DNA of 64,000 bases from CAINOH01 sp041663565 (GCA_041663565.1 JBAYMJ010000004.1:1-64000); one strand, 5' to 3'; numbered from the stretch's first letter, positions 27,254-35,975 are shown. Notes: generated from the letters alone by a model not told the origin. Translations and numbers: made by a program.

Positions 27254-28028
27254 AGCCTACCACCCTTGAATCGTCGCCGCTTGCCTCTGCCGAAGTCGAG
27301 TAACCGAGCCGCACGCACTTCCAGCCCAGCCTGCGGGCAAGAAGCATAACGATGACTATGCCTGTCTTTCCGCACGCGTCGATTTCATCCGCACGCGAAA
27401 CGTCAAGACCTGATATTATTCCGCACGAACGCGAATCAACCGCCTTTGCTTTTGCGAGAGGGAGAAAATGCGAAAGGTCGCTGCTGACTACCAGGAGGTT
27501 CCCTGGTTCCTGCATTGCTACTGAAAGGTAATCAGCGGCGCCCTGCCCGTCGGTCTCGCAGGTTAGCGCGGGATAGATTGTGAAATCTTTTTTCATCACA
27601 GCCTGCAGGAACGGGAGCTGGACTTCGAGGCAGTGCTCGGGGGCGTGGGCCTCGCACGCATCAATGACCAGGTCGGACTTGCCGCAAATCTTATCGATTG
27701 CGCCAGCAGCGACTCCGCCGATTGGCGTCCGCCATGCTGTTGCGCCGCAGGTCGCAAGGCCGGAAAAGAGCGCGTTGTGCGATGGGCCGACAAGGATTAC
27801 GTTTTTTGGCTGTGATGCGAGTTGTGACAAAAGGGCGTATGCCTTGCCGGCGGTTGCGCCGGAATAGACATAACCTGCGTGGGGAACTATCAGGGCGCGA
27901 AGGGTGCCGGGAACTTCCGCCGCGGCCGCTTTGTTCAGGAAGCCATACACCGCGGATTCCAGTTGCGTTTTTCCCGCAGGGTAGAAACTGCCTGCGTATG
28001 CCGGTTTGCGCTCGGTCTTTTTCTCCAT
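27228..28028 (-). CDS. MEMO-family protein (AmmeMemoRadiSam system protein B)
   Basis: 266 residues. Motifs of the MEMO fold are present: YAGSFYPAGK, the histidine-bearing VPHAGYVYSGATAG, VGPSHN and VVSSDLSHFLP. MEMO proteins resemble extradiol dioxygenases; bound metal and activity vary. It begins one base after the radical SAM gene ends and overlaps the AMMECR1 gene, so translation is probably coupled. Confidence 0.9.
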   Translation of the reverse strand: MEKKTERKPAYAGSFYPAGKTQLESAVYGFLNKAAAAEVPGTLRALIVPHAGYVYSGATAGKAYALLSQLASQPKNVILVGPSHNALFSGLATCGATAWRTPIGGVAAGAIDKICGKSDLVIDACEAHAPEHCLEVQLPFLQAVMKKDFTIYPALTCETDGQGAADYLSVAMQEPGNLLVVSSDLSHFLPLAKAKAVDSRSCGIISGLDVSRADEIDACGKTGIVIVMLLARRLGWKCVRLGYSTSAEASGDDSRVVGYGAFAFYK

Positions 28029-29171
28029 TCACTTCACGCTGATTTTTCGGGCTGGTTTGAGCTGGTTCTTGTCCCATATGCCCGGAATCTTCTTTTTGCA
28101 CTGGCTGCACTTGCCGTCCTTTCCGAGGGACTTGACCCCTACTGAATAGCCGTGCCGCGAAACCAAAAGGGCCTTGCAATCCGGGCAGTAGGTGTTCTCA
28201 TACTCTTGGTCTTTTGAAGGGAGGTTGCCTGCATAGACGAATGAAAGGCCCTCGTCCAAGCCGATTTTCCTCGCAGCCACAAGCGACTGCATAGGCGTTG
28301 CCATCACGTCCAACATCCTGTACGCGGGATGGAAAGCGGTCACGTGCCAGGGAATATCTTTGTCAACAGATGCGATGAAGCTGGCGATTTGCGAAAGCTC
28401 GTCTTTGGAGTCGTTCTTTCCGGGGATTACGAGGGTGGTTATCTCGACCCAGATGCCGAGCTTGCGGCAGCGCCTGACCGTCTCAAGCACCGGCTCAAGC
28501 GAGGCGTGGCAAATCGAGGAATAGAACTTTTCTGAGAAGGACTTGATGTCTATGTTGATTGCATCAAGCACGGGCGCTATGAACCCAATCGACTCCTTGG
28601 AGGTGTAGCCGTTGGATACGTAGACCGTCCCAAGGCCCGCTGCTTTTTTTGCGGCAACGGAACAGTCGTAGGCGTACTCGGAGAAAATCGCAGGCTCGTT
28701 GTAGGTGAACGCGACGCTTGCGCAGCCGCCCGCGATTGCCGCACCGGCAAAGTCGGAAGGCGAGACATAAGGAAGATTATCAAATTCCTTTTCAAGCAGC
28801 GCAAGTCTCTCCTTTGCAGTTGACTTTGCGCCTCCAATCAGCCTCGGCGCCTGGGAAAGCTCGGGGTTCTGGCAGAACTCGCAGGCGAAGTTGCAGCCGT
28901 AAGTCCCCATCGAAAGGATTTCAGTCGAGGGCAGGAAGTGGAAGAGCGGCTTCTTCTCAACCGGGTCTATTGCGATTGAAGATGGCCTGCCGTATGCGAG
29001 GAGATGCAGCTGACCGCGTTCGTTCTTCCGGATGCCGCAAAAGCCCGTCGAGCCGTTCGGGATGGTGCAATAGCGCGAGCAGGCGAGGCACTTGACTGGT
29101 TTGCCCGCGCCTACGCTTGAGAAGAGCTTTGCAACAGCACTGTCTCCGCTTCCTTTGCTTTTGCCGGTCAT
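28029..29171 (-). CDS. Radical SAM enzyme of the AmmeMemoRadiSam system
   Basis: 380 residues from ATG 29171, whose ATGA overlaps the stop of the upstream gene. An N-terminal Cys-rich segment (CLACSRYC, GFCGIRKN) precedes the iron-sulphur motif CNFACEFCQN (CxxxCxxC) within a pyruvate-formate-lyase-activase-like domain. The C-terminus adds a zinc-ribbon-like region with CPDC and CSQC pairs. The reaction of this family is unknown; its partners are encoded directly downstream. Confidence 0.9.
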   Translation of the reverse strand: MTGKSKGSGDSAVAKLFSSVGAGKPVKCLACSRYCTIPNGSTGFCGIRKNERGQLHLLAYGRPSSIAIDPVEKKPLFHFLPSTEILSMGTYGCNFACEFCQNPELSQAPRLIGGAKSTAKERLALLEKEFDNLPYVSPSDFAGAAIAGGCASVAFTYNEPAIFSEYAYDCSVAAKKAAGLGTVYVSNGYTSKESIGFIAPVLDAINIDIKSFSEKFYSSICHASLEPVLETVRRCRKLGIWVEITTLVIPGKNDSKDELSQIASFIASVDKDIPWHVTAFHPAYRMLDVMATPMQSLVAARKIGLDEGLSFVYAGNLPSKDQEYENTYCPDCKALLVSRHGYSVGVKSLGKDGKCSQCKKKIPGIWDKNQLKPARKISVK

Positions 29172-30208
29172 TTCTCCTCGCCCTGCCTGTGCGCCCCTGC
29201 CGGCCGCCTGTTGCGGTTGAGCGTAATCTCCGCAATCTCCGCGCAATAGTTCGCGATGCTGTTGTCGAGCTTTGCAAGCATGAGCGTGTACTGGACAGGC
29301 ACCTTGCGCTGGTGCTGCGACACCTCGTTTAGTGCCGCTCGGTACTCCTCGCTTGAGCGGCGCCTGTAATCGAGCACGGACTCGGCAGCCGCGGTGTCGG
29401 ACTCGGTGAACGCGCGCACCGCCAAGCCGTACTGCCTTGCCGCTTCGGTGCAGGCCGCCTCGAACTTCCTTGCCGGAAAGTCCTGGGACCTGGCATTGCC
29501 CACCTCGTGGTAGTGCATGCCGATTTCGATTATGTCGTCAGCTATGTGCTCGAGATTGCGGGTCGCGACCGCGTAGTCTATGCAGTCCGCGCTCGCAAGG
29601 CCCATCGCAAGCAGGACGCGCGTGTCGGAAAGCGCCAGGTTGAGCTGGCGAAGGATGAGGAATTTCAGCCGGTCGACCTCGTCGTCGCGCGAGCGCATCG
29701 AACGGGCGGACTCGTAATCTGCGCGCTTGACTGTGGAACAAAGCTCGGAGAACAGCTTCCCTACAAGGAGATGCATCCTGCCGAAGGCGCGTTCAACCGA
29801 CAGCTCCTTTTGCGAGTAGAAGTCCCGCACGGTAAGCGATGATTCGGTCTCGTCGGTCACTTCCATTCCGATGAGCCTGCGTGCCTCCTCGAATATCGAC
29901 TGGCGCGTGCTGTTGGAAAGGGCGTTCCGGGAGTAGAAGAGGATGCGGCCGGTGCCTGCAATGTAGGACGCGATGAACTTCCTGCGAAGTGAGTCCGTCT
30001 TGTACTGGTCCACGCAGACTTTTTCCTCAGCGGCCCGCGCAGCCTGCGCCTCCGCGTCCTCCGCATCAAGGACAAGCGAGCCTCCGGCGGATTCTAGCAC
30101 TGAAAGCCTGGTTCCCCGACCTATCCCCTTGCGCTTGGCCCACTCCTTGGGCAGGGAGACGGTGTAAGTTGAAGTCCCGGTGAGCTGGACGCGGCGTACT
30201 GACGGCAT
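29168..30208 (-). CDS. AbrB-PhoU domain regulator
   Basis: 346 residues. Residues 1-50 (VQLTGTSTYTVSLPKEWAKRKG) form a SpoVT/AbrB DNA-binding domain. The rest contains two PhoU-like three-helix units, for example DYAVATRNLEHIADDIIEIG. Archaeal proteins with this fusion are usually treated as phosphate-uptake regulators, but no phosphate transporter genes are in the window. It is the first gene of the AmmeMemoRadiSam operon, overlapping the radical SAM start by 4 bases, which suggests it regulates or senses for that system. Confidence 0.8.
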   Translation of the reverse strand: MPSVRRVQLTGTSTYTVSLPKEWAKRKGIGRGTRLSVLESAGGSLVLDAEDAEAQAARAAEEKVCVDQYKTDSLRRKFIASYIAGTGRILFYSRNALSNSTRQSIFEEARRLIGMEVTDETESSLTVRDFYSQKELSVERAFGRMHLLVGKLFSELCSTVKRADYESARSMRSRDDEVDRLKFLILRQLNLALSDTRVLLAMGLASADCIDYAVATRNLEHIADDIIEIGMHYHEVGNARSQDFPARKFEAACTEAARQYGLAVRAFTESDTAAAESVLDYRRRSSEEYRAALNEVSQHQRKVPVQYTLMLAKLDNSIANYCAEIAEITLNRNRRPAGAHRQGEEK

Positions 30209-30362
30209 GAGAAACCTACCGGTAAGAAAGTAGGTCTATATAGAAAAAAGCCTTGTGATTGGGGGCTTTGCTGCGGGATGGAAAAAATGAAAAAGAAAGA
30301 AAAAGAGTTTGGAAAAGAAGGACGGACCGAAAAACAGGCGAGTGAGCCTGTAAGCCTAAAGC

Positions 30363-30476
30363 TTACAGCTCGCTGTTGCGGCGCGCTATCTTCCGCTTGA
30401 GGCGGCGGCGCTTCTTCTTAATCCATTTCCAGCGCATGTGGTTCTTTTTCTTCCATTTGCGGGGTCTTGAACCCAT
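30363..30476 (-). CDS. rpl41e: Ribosomal protein eL41 (L41e), 37 residues
   Basis: The protein is MGSRPRKWKKKNH followed by MRWKWIKKKRRRLKRKIARR and NSEL. From the internal Met the 24-residue part matches eL41 (MRxKWxKKRxRRLKRKxRK). AGGAGAG upstream of ATG 30476 favours the longer form; the internal ATG at 30437 would give the usual family length. The gene stands alone between the AbrB-PhoU and Bud32 genes. Confidence 0.75.
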   Translation of the reverse strand: MGSRPRKWKKKNHMRWKWIKKKRRRLKRKIARRNSEL

Positions 30477-30577
30477 CGAATACACTCTCCTAAAAATGTG
30501 CTGATGCTCCCTTTTGCCTCAGGGCGTGGCCTTCGGCAGAATGAGGATTGACAGGTAACTTTTGTGCATATTATCGT

Positions 30578-30585
30578 TTTTATAT
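30578..30585 (-). promoter_or_regulatory. TATA box upstream of eL41
   Basis: ATATAAAA on the minus strand, about 100 bases before the eL41 start, giving a leader of roughly 75 bases. Confidence 0.4.
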
Positions 30586-30613
30586 GGTAGCATTCCGGCC
30601 CGAAGGAGCAAAA

Positions 30614-31216
30614 CTATTGGCTTCTTGAGACGTACCTTCCACGTGACTCGATGTCGGAAAGCTGGGTTATGGCGGCCTTCGCATTCGGGTTGGCGGCCTT
30701 GTATCCGGAAAGGAAGGCCGCAAATTCCTTCCCGGTCACCGCCTTCTTGAAAAGAAGGAGATCAGTAGCGTAGTCCTCCACCCGGAGCGAGCGCTCGGAG
30801 AGGCCGAAGTCGATGACGTAAAGCGCCTTGCCGCAGAGCATCAGGTTTGCAGTAGTATAATCACCGTGGTATATGCCTGCCGAGTGCAGCCTGCCTAGGA
30901 GTTCGCCTGCAGCCTTGGCTTGTTTTGAGCGCACCACAGGGCTTACTGAGGAAAGGAGCCTGCCATCGAGCTTTTCCTCAAAGATTCGCATCCTCCGCAC
31001 GTCGACGTACTTGACCAGCGGGCACAGCACGCCGGCCTGCTTCGCAGCGGAAAGCAGCCGGGCCTCTGAAAGCGTGCGCCCGCGGCGCAGGGTCGAGTCA
31101 ATTTGGCTGATGCGGTAGCGTTTCGGCCTGCGCTCCTTGATTACAACCGGCTTTGAAAGAAAGATTGCCTCCAGTAGGTAAGCCTCAGCGCCCTTCGAGA
31201 TGACTTTTTCGCTCAT
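30614..31216 (-). CDS. bud32: KEOPS kinase/ATPase Bud32
   Basis: 200 residues from ATG 31216, which overlaps the Sua5 stop as ATGA. Short atypical kinase: ISKGAEAYLLEA, catalytic loop YHGDYTTANLML and the metal-binding IDFGLS (DFG). Bud32 is the ATPase that supports Kae1 in making the t6A modification of ANN-decoding tRNAs. In many archaea it is fused to Kae1; here the two are separate genes of one operon with Sua5 between them. Confidence 0.9.
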   Translation of the reverse strand: MSEKVISKGAEAYLLEAIFLSKPVVIKERRPKRYRISQIDSTLRRGRTLSEARLLSAAKQAGVLCPLVKYVDVRRMRIFEEKLDGRLLSSVSPVVRSKQAKAAGELLGRLHSAGIYHGDYTTANLMLCGKALYVIDFGLSERSLRVEDYATDLLLFKKAVTGKEFAAFLSGYKAANPNAKAAITQLSDIESRGRYVSRSQ

Positions 31217-31962
31217 TTCTTCCTGCCTTTTGGACTTGATTTCTTCTTTTCGTTCGAACGCGTCTTCTTTTTCGCCGCTTTCATCCCGCCCGCAGTTCCG
31301 GACGCTTCCGCCAGCACTTCCTTGCTGCCAATCGGGCCCTCGCGCAGTATCTTCGGAGCGCCAAGCAGGCACACTATGGTGGACGCGGGCACCTGTGGAA
31401 GGTTGCCGCCATCGACAATCAGGTCGGCCTTCCTTGCAAACAGCTCTACTACCTGGCCGATTTCATAAACAGCTGCCTCGCCGGAGAGGTTTGCGGAAGT
31501 GGAAACTATAGGCGCCCCAAAAAGGCGGCTTGCCTTTCTTGCAAACTCGCTTGCGGGGATGCGGAACGCGACGGTCTCTGCTTTCCCGCTTGCGGGAATC
31601 GCAACCCTCTTTTTTGCGGCGATGGTCAGCGGGCCGGGCATGAACTTTTCTACAAGCCTCTTCTGGCCGGGAGTTGAAACTGTAAACTTTGAGACCATCC
31701 TGGCATCTGCCATTATCAGCGGAAGCGGCTTGGACCTGTCGCGTGCCTTGATTGCATACACCCGTACAACTGCGCCCTTGTCAAGCCCGCTGCAGCCAAG
31801 GGCGTAGGCGGTCTCTGTAGGGTAGGCCACGATTCCTCCAAGTGCCATCACCGCTGCCGCCTTGCGCGGCGCTGCAGGGTCGCGGACTGAAATTATGGGG
31901 CAGTGAAAACCCGGTGGCAACAGTATTGCCGAGGTTTTTTTTGCGGTTTTTCTTGCAGCCAT
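31213..31962 (-). CDS. sua5: Threonylcarbamoyl-AMP synthase (Sua5/YrdC)
   Basis: 249 residues. YrdC fold: AALGGIVAYPTETAY-type strand (VAYPTETAYALGCSGLD), KARDRSKPLPLIM, MPGPLTIAAKK and SANLSGEAA. It makes threonylcarbamoyl-AMP, the donor used by Kae1. The C-terminal about 30 residues are a Lys/Ser-rich tail, and the regulatory Sua5 domain of long family members is missing. Its stop overlaps the start of bud32. Confidence 0.85.
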   Translation of the reverse strand: MAARKTAKKTSAILLPPGFHCPIISVRDPAAPRKAAAVMALGGIVAYPTETAYALGCSGLDKGAVVRVYAIKARDRSKPLPLIMADARMVSKFTVSTPGQKRLVEKFMPGPLTIAAKKRVAIPASGKAETVAFRIPASEFARKASRLFGAPIVSTSANLSGEAAVYEIGQVVELFARKADLIVDGGNLPQVPASTIVCLLGAPKILREGPIGSKEVLAEASGTAGGMKAAKKKTRSNEKKKSSPKGRKK

Positions 31963-31968
31963 AACAAC

Positions 31969-32994
31969 TCACTTCTTTTCAAGTTCGCTTTTCCTTATCC
32001 AAGAAACGGGCTCCGAATCCATGCGCAAGTCCTGCACCACTCCGAGGTTTGCGCTCTTTTTGGGCGCGGATTTACCTGCCATCAGCATCGCGGTCAGCGC
32101 AATCATCGCCGCGTTGTCGCCCAGGTACTCGTCGGCTGCGATGCACAGCCGCGCGTCGTTTTCGGACGCCACGAGACCCAGCATCTGCGAAAGCCTGCGG
32201 TTCCGGGCGTTGCCGCCGCACAGCACGATTTCCTTTTTGCGCTTGAGCAGGAGCGCACGCTCGGTCGCCTCGCACAATGCGGCAAACGCTGTCTCCTGCG
32301 CCGAGTAGCAGATGTCCTTGGCGCTTGCGCCGCCTGATTGCGCCATCTTCTGGCAGTAGGTGAGCATGCCCGAATAGGAGACGCTCATCCCCTTGACCAC
32401 GTAGGGCATCGGGACGTAATTGCAGCCTGGAAGGGCTGCAAGCTTGAGCACCCCGACAGCATCCGGCGGGTTCAGGTTGAGCGAGCGGCCGAGCATGTCG
32501 AGGAAATTCCCGATTCCCATGTCGAGCGTCTCTCCAAGGACGCGGTAGCGGCCGTTCTCGATGCACAGGATTTGCGTGTTGCCTCCTGAGACGTAAACTA
32601 CGAGCGGGTCGTTTGCTTTGGACAAGTAGCGAACAATCTCTGCGTGCGCAAGCGCGTGGTTCACGCCAATTACTGGAATACCTAAAGCAGAACCAAGGGC
32701 CTTGGCCGCATCTGAACCAACAGACAAGCAGTGTCCCATCCCGGGACCGCGCGTGTAAGCTACAAAGTCAAGGTCTGAAAAATTGATTTTCGCCTTTGAG
32801 ACCGTTTCCTCAAGAAGGGCCCGGATGTTCCTTGCGTGGGACTCCGCAAGCTTTCTCGGGACATAACCTTCCTTAAGGGAGGGATATTTTGCGGTGCAGT
32901 TTGAGAGAACCTCAATCTTGCCTGCCTTGCGCGTTGCAACTGACATCCCGAGAGTGTGCGCGGAGGACTCGATTGCAAGCACGTTCAAAGGCAT
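31969..32994 (-). CDS. kae1: tRNA threonylcarbamoyltransferase Kae1
   Basis: 341 residues from ATG 32994. ASKHA-fold protein with the metal-binding NHALAHAEI (HxxxH), AIESSAHT at the N-terminus, VVYVSGGNTQI and CGGNARN. It transfers the threonylcarbamoyl group to A37 of tRNA within KEOPS. Kae1, Sua5 and Bud32 lie together with 6-base or overlapping junctions; Pcc1 and Cgi121 are not in the window. Confidence 0.95.
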   Translation of the reverse strand: MPLNVLAIESSAHTLGMSVATRKAGKIEVLSNCTAKYPSLKEGYVPRKLAESHARNIRALLEETVSKAKINFSDLDFVAYTRGPGMGHCLSVGSDAAKALGSALGIPVIGVNHALAHAEIVRYLSKANDPLVVYVSGGNTQILCIENGRYRVLGETLDMGIGNFLDMLGRSLNLNPPDAVGVLKLAALPGCNYVPMPYVVKGMSVSYSGMLTYCQKMAQSGGASAKDICYSAQETAFAALCEATERALLLKRKKEIVLCGGNARNRRLSQMLGLVASENDARLCIAADEYLGDNAAMIALTAMLMAGKSAPKKSANLGVVQDLRMDSEPVSWIRKSELEKK

Positions 32995-33044
32995 CTGACC
33001 ACTATAAGGGATTTGGCTGCGGCTGCCAATAAAGCATTTGCTGG

Positions 33045-34082
33045 TCAGGCAATCACGGAGAATATTACGGCCATCGAGAGTGCGTTGTAGGCGCAGTGGG
33101 CAAATACCGGCGCAACAAGGTTGTCGGTGCGGCGCACGTACCACGCGAACAGCAGCCCGATTGCGATGGCTCCCGCGACCTCGATTACGGAGCCGTAAAA
33201 GTAGTGGGCAATGCCGAACGCGACGCTGCTTGCGAGGATGCCGTACTTTTTCGAGAGCAGGCCGCGGAAGAAAAGCTCCTCTGCAAGCGGGCCGAACGTC
33301 ACCGCAAGAAAGAGCGCAACTGCGCCCTGCCTCTTGATTACCTCGGCCACCTGGCCCTGGTCGGCAAAGCCGAAGTGGGAGAACACCACGCCCACAAGCC
33401 CGACGAGGAGGATGCTTGTCAGGAGAAGCCAGGCGCAGTCCGAGATGAGCCTGACCGCGGGCATCCTGTTGAGCCCGAGGAACGAAAGCGATTCGGAAAG
33501 CGTCTTGCGCTCAGCTGCAAGCCACACGAAGGGCGTAAGGAGGAGCAGCAGGTTGATTATGAAGCTCCCGGACACCGAGCCAAGTAAGAACACCGCAAGC
33601 GTTGCCATGCGGAAGGATAGCGACGCGGCAAAGCCGAACCTGCCAAGCAGGAAGGCGCAGATTGCGCCGGAGAACAGAAGGAACAGCACGTTTGACAGGT
33701 AGGAGCCGAAGCCGGCTGAGAACGGCCACGCCACTAGGAGCGCGTAAGCAACCGCCTGGCCCGCAAACCCCACTAGGTTTTTTTGGACCGTGACGCGGAA
33801 GAACAGCTCCTCGGAAAGCACGAGAAGAAGCGCGGCCCAGAGGGGGGCTTCCGCAAGCGCGTCCAGGTACTGGTCCTGCGCAATCGCGCGCGAAAAGAAC
33901 ACCGCGGCGGTTGCAAGTAAAATTATCAGTATGAAGCGCAGCGAAAGCCGGTTCCAGGCGGGATTTGAAAGTTCCTGCGTCGGCGCAAGGAGGGCGGAGA
34001 TTTTTTTCCTGTCCCACTTGAGAAGGAGCGCGCAGAGTGCGGTTGCTGCAAGAAGCAATACTGCAAGCTCAAGGACGGCCAT
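33045..34082 (-). CDS. CPBP/CAAX-type intramembrane protease with an internally duplicated domain
   Basis: 345 residues and about ten hydrophobic segments. The C-terminal half has the full CPBP signature: AEELFFRGLLS (EExxxR), FGIAHYFYG and FAHCAYNAL. The N-terminal half carries a second EELFFR (SEELFFRVTVQ, about 90-100) and similar hydrophobic spacing, but the later His motifs are missing. This looks like a duplication in which the first copy lost catalysis. Substrate unknown. Confidence 0.8.
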   Translation of the reverse strand: MAVLELAVLLLAATALCALLLKWDRKKISALLAPTQELSNPAWNRLSLRFILIILLATAAVFFSRAIAQDQYLDALAEAPLWAALLLVLSEELFFRVTVQKNLVGFAGQAVAYALLVAWPFSAGFGSYLSNVLFLLFSGAICAFLLGRFGFAASLSFRMATLAVFLLGSVSGSFIINLLLLLTPFVWLAAERKTLSESLSFLGLNRMPAVRLISDCAWLLLTSILLVGLVGVVFSHFGFADQGQVAEVIKRQGAVALFLAVTFGPLAEELFFRGLLSKKYGILASSVAFGIAHYFYGSVIEVAGAIAIGLLFAWYVRRTDNLVAPVFAHCAYNALSMAVIFSVIA

Positions 34083-34166
34083 GTGAAAAGCAGGAAAGCT
34101 GAAAATAAAAGGCAGCTATTGAAAATAAAAAATAGAAAAAGAAATTGAAAAGAAAGGAAAACCCTC

Positions 34167-34325
34167 TCAAATCATTTCGGTGTACCCGCACTTTCCGCAC
34201 GCGTACCTCGGCTTCTGGCCCTTCGCCTCGTGCTTTGCGAGCTTGTTGCCTGCCCCGCACTTGGGGCACGACCTGCCGGGCTTGTAGGCCTTCGTAACGC
34301 GGGCCTTCTTCTTTGCTTCTGCCAT
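34167..34325 (-). CDS. rps27ae: Ribosomal protein eS31 (S27ae)
   Basis: 52 residues. Basic N-terminus, then a zinc ribbon with RSCPKCG and YACGKCGYTEMI (C20, C23, C43, C46). It follows eS24 by 16 bases, an arrangement common in archaea together with Spt4 and Rpo7. Confidence 0.9.
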   Translation of the reverse strand: MAEAKKKARVTKAYKPGRSCPKCGAGNKLAKHEAKGQKPRYACGKCGYTEMI

Positions 34326-34341
34326 CAAAATCACCAATCAC

Positions 34342-34650
34342 TTAGGCTGCAGGCTTCGCTGCATCCTTTTTCTTTGCCGAGCGCTCGATGCGCGCGAACT
34401 TGTACCCGCGCTCGGTGCCCTTCGCCGCGTCTGTGGACTTGTAGACCTTGGCGTGGACCTGCACGGTCTTGGTGCCGAACTTCTGGTCAACCTTGTCGAC
34501 TACCACGCAGTCCTTTGCGCACTTGCACGCAACCGACACCGCCTCCGCAATCTTGTCGCGCGAGGGAGTCGGCGAACCGGTTGCAGTGAACACGACTTCC
34601 TTGCGGCCAAAGAGGGCGTTTTCCTTTTCGCTTACCTTCTTGAGTTCCAT
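34342..34650 (-). CDS. rps24e: Ribosomal protein eS24
   Basis: 102 residues from ATG 34650; a TTG two codons upstream is a weaker alternative. Motifs NALFGRKEVVFTATGSPTPSRDK and FGTKTVQVHAKVYKS are those of eS24. The C-terminus is Lys/Ala-rich. It lies between spt4 and rps27ae on the same strand. Confidence 0.92.
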   Translation of the reverse strand: MELKKVSEKENALFGRKEVVFTATGSPTPSRDKIAEAVSVACKCAKDCVVVDKVDQKFGTKTVQVHAKVYKSTDAAKGTERGYKFARIERSAKKKDAAKPAA

Positions 34651-34678
34651 ATTCAAAAACCACCGTTGAAAACATGAC

Positions 34679-34864
34679 TTACTTTATCTTGAGCGCGTAC
34701 CTGCCGGGCGCCTTTGCGCCGATTGTGGTCGCTACTTCGGACGAAGTGTCCATTATGAAGATGTAGCCCATCCACGACTTCGAAAGTTCGCCTGCCTGCT
34801 GGCAGTTGGGGCACACGTCGCCCTCGACAATCAACCTGCATTTCTTGCACGCTTTCTGGACCAT
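34679..34864 (-). CDS. spt4: Transcription elongation factor Spt4 (RpoE'')
   Basis: 61 residues. Four-Cys zinc ribbon (ACKKCRLIVEGDVCPNC) then LSKSWMGYIFIMD and the final GRYALKIK. Spt4 pairs with Spt5 to make RNA polymerase processive. It starts 9 bases after the rpoE' stop. Confidence 0.95.
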   Translation of the reverse strand: MVQKACKKCRLIVEGDVCPNCQQAGELSKSWMGYIFIMDTSSEVATTIGAKAPGRYALKIK

Positions 34865-34873
34865 AATAACACC

Positions 34874-35398
34874 TTATCCTGAGACCTTCCCCAGCCCAGC
34901 CGGGCGCATCGTGAGCGCTATCTTGCTGTTGAGGATGGTGTCCTTCATGCTGACCGTCGCGACCTTTGCGCGGACCCAGTCTCCCTTCTTGATTCCCTTC
35001 TTGCTCTCGCGTCCTACTAGCATCCCCGTCTTCTTGTCGTAGGATAGGAAGTCGTCCGCAATCTGCGAGACGTGCACGAGGCCGTCTATGGGCCCGATGC
35101 GCACGAATGCTCCGAACTCCACAATCTCGGTCACTTCGCCCTCGACCACCTCGTTCACCTTGGGGGTGTACACGAGCGCGTCGAACTCCGCGTCAAAGTA
35201 TGCGGCACCGTCTCCCTGGATGATGCGTCCCTCGGACTTCACTTCTGCGTCTGAGATGCTGATGACTACGCCGTACTCGCGGTGGACCGTGCGCTCGTAC
35301 TGGTCGCGCAAAATCTTGAGCGCTGCCTCTGAAATCTTCATGCCGAAAAGGTTCGGCGGTATCCTGACTGACTCAGAAAACCTGCAAATGCGGAACAT
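34874..35398 (-). CDS. rpo7: RNA polymerase subunit Rpo7 (RpoE')
   Basis: 174 residues from ATG 35398 with GAGGAAA just upstream. The N-terminal tip domain (FRICRFSESVRIPP) is followed by an S1/OB domain (GEVTEIVEFGAFVRIGPIDGLVHVSQ). Rpo7 forms the polymerase stalk with Rpo4, which is not in the window. Confidence 0.95.
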   Translation of the reverse strand: MFRICRFSESVRIPPNLFGMKISEAALKILRDQYERTVHREYGVVISISDAEVKSEGRIIQGDGAAYFDAEFDALVYTPKVNEVVEGEVTEIVEFGAFVRIGPIDGLVHVSQIADDFLSYDKKTGMLVGRESKKGIKKGDWVRAKVATVSMKDTILNSKIALTMRPAGLGKVSG

Positions 35399-35433
35399 AT
35401 TTTCCTCAAACCTCCAATGAATGCAATTCTTTC

Positions 35434-35823
35434 CTACTCGCCGCTTCGCCACTCGGTGACAAGGTGCGACTTGTCACGCGAATAGATGAGCTGCACCAAG
35501 CCAACTTGCTTGAGCCGCTTCATCAGCTTGCGGTCCTCCGTTACCACCGCGACCTTGCCGCGGTGCCTGGTGGCATAATCGACAATCATGTCGTCCACCT
35601 TCCCCTCGCCGGGGATTATCTCGGCGCCCTCGTTCGCAAGGGCAGCCATTATCGCCTTCACGCGCAACTGCTGCTTGCGCGACTTTGTCGAAAGCTCGTT
35701 GCCAGACTGCGCGAACACGACGAACTCCGCCGTGCCGTCCACGAGCTTTTCGGACTGCCGGAAGATGTCAATGCCCCACTCGAATGGCATCAAAAGCGCG
35801 TTCGAGTCCAGGACGATTTTCAT
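35434..35823 (-). CDS. PIN-domain RNase-like protein (Fcf1-like)
   Basis: 129 residues from ATG 35823. KIVLDSNALLMPF carries the first acidic residue of a PIN site; later acidic positions are in GEGKVDDMIVDYA and VVTEDRKLM. A PIN gene beside rpoE' and aIF2-gamma is a conserved archaeal arrangement, which suggests a housekeeping role in RNA processing rather than a VapC toxin; no antitoxin gene is adjacent. Confidence 0.8.
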   Translation of the reverse strand: MKIVLDSNALLMPFEWGIDIFRQSEKLVDGTAEFVVFAQSGNELSTKSRKQQLRVKAIMAALANEGAEIIPGEGKVDDMIVDYATRHRGKVAVVTEDRKLMKRLKQVGLVQLIYSRDKSHLVTEWRSGE

Positions 35824-35866
35824 CTTGTTTCCCTTTGCTGCCGATGCAAACATCTTGTTTTCGCAA

Positions 35867-35882
35867 CGGGCCCGACGGGATT
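35867..35882. repeat. 16-base copy of the tRNA-Lys 3' end
   Basis: CGGGCCCGACGGGATT is repeated exactly at 35976-35991, where it is the discriminator, acceptor and T-arm end of tRNA-Lys. The copies are 109 bases apart in direct orientation. Tail-end tRNA copies commonly mark integration sites, but the DNA between carries no integrase or cargo. Confidence 0.5.
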
Positions 35883-35975
35883 GCTCAGCGTGCGTCGGGG
35901 AAAACTACGTTTTCCCCTTGTCCACGCCGGACGCTCCCCTTTCCTTGCGGAAACGAGACCGTTCATTTTTTCTAG

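Noticed and set aside
33096..33702. Two overlapping 163-residue plus-strand frames
   Set aside because: Antisense to the CPBP membrane protein; charged composition comes from complementing hydrophobic codons.
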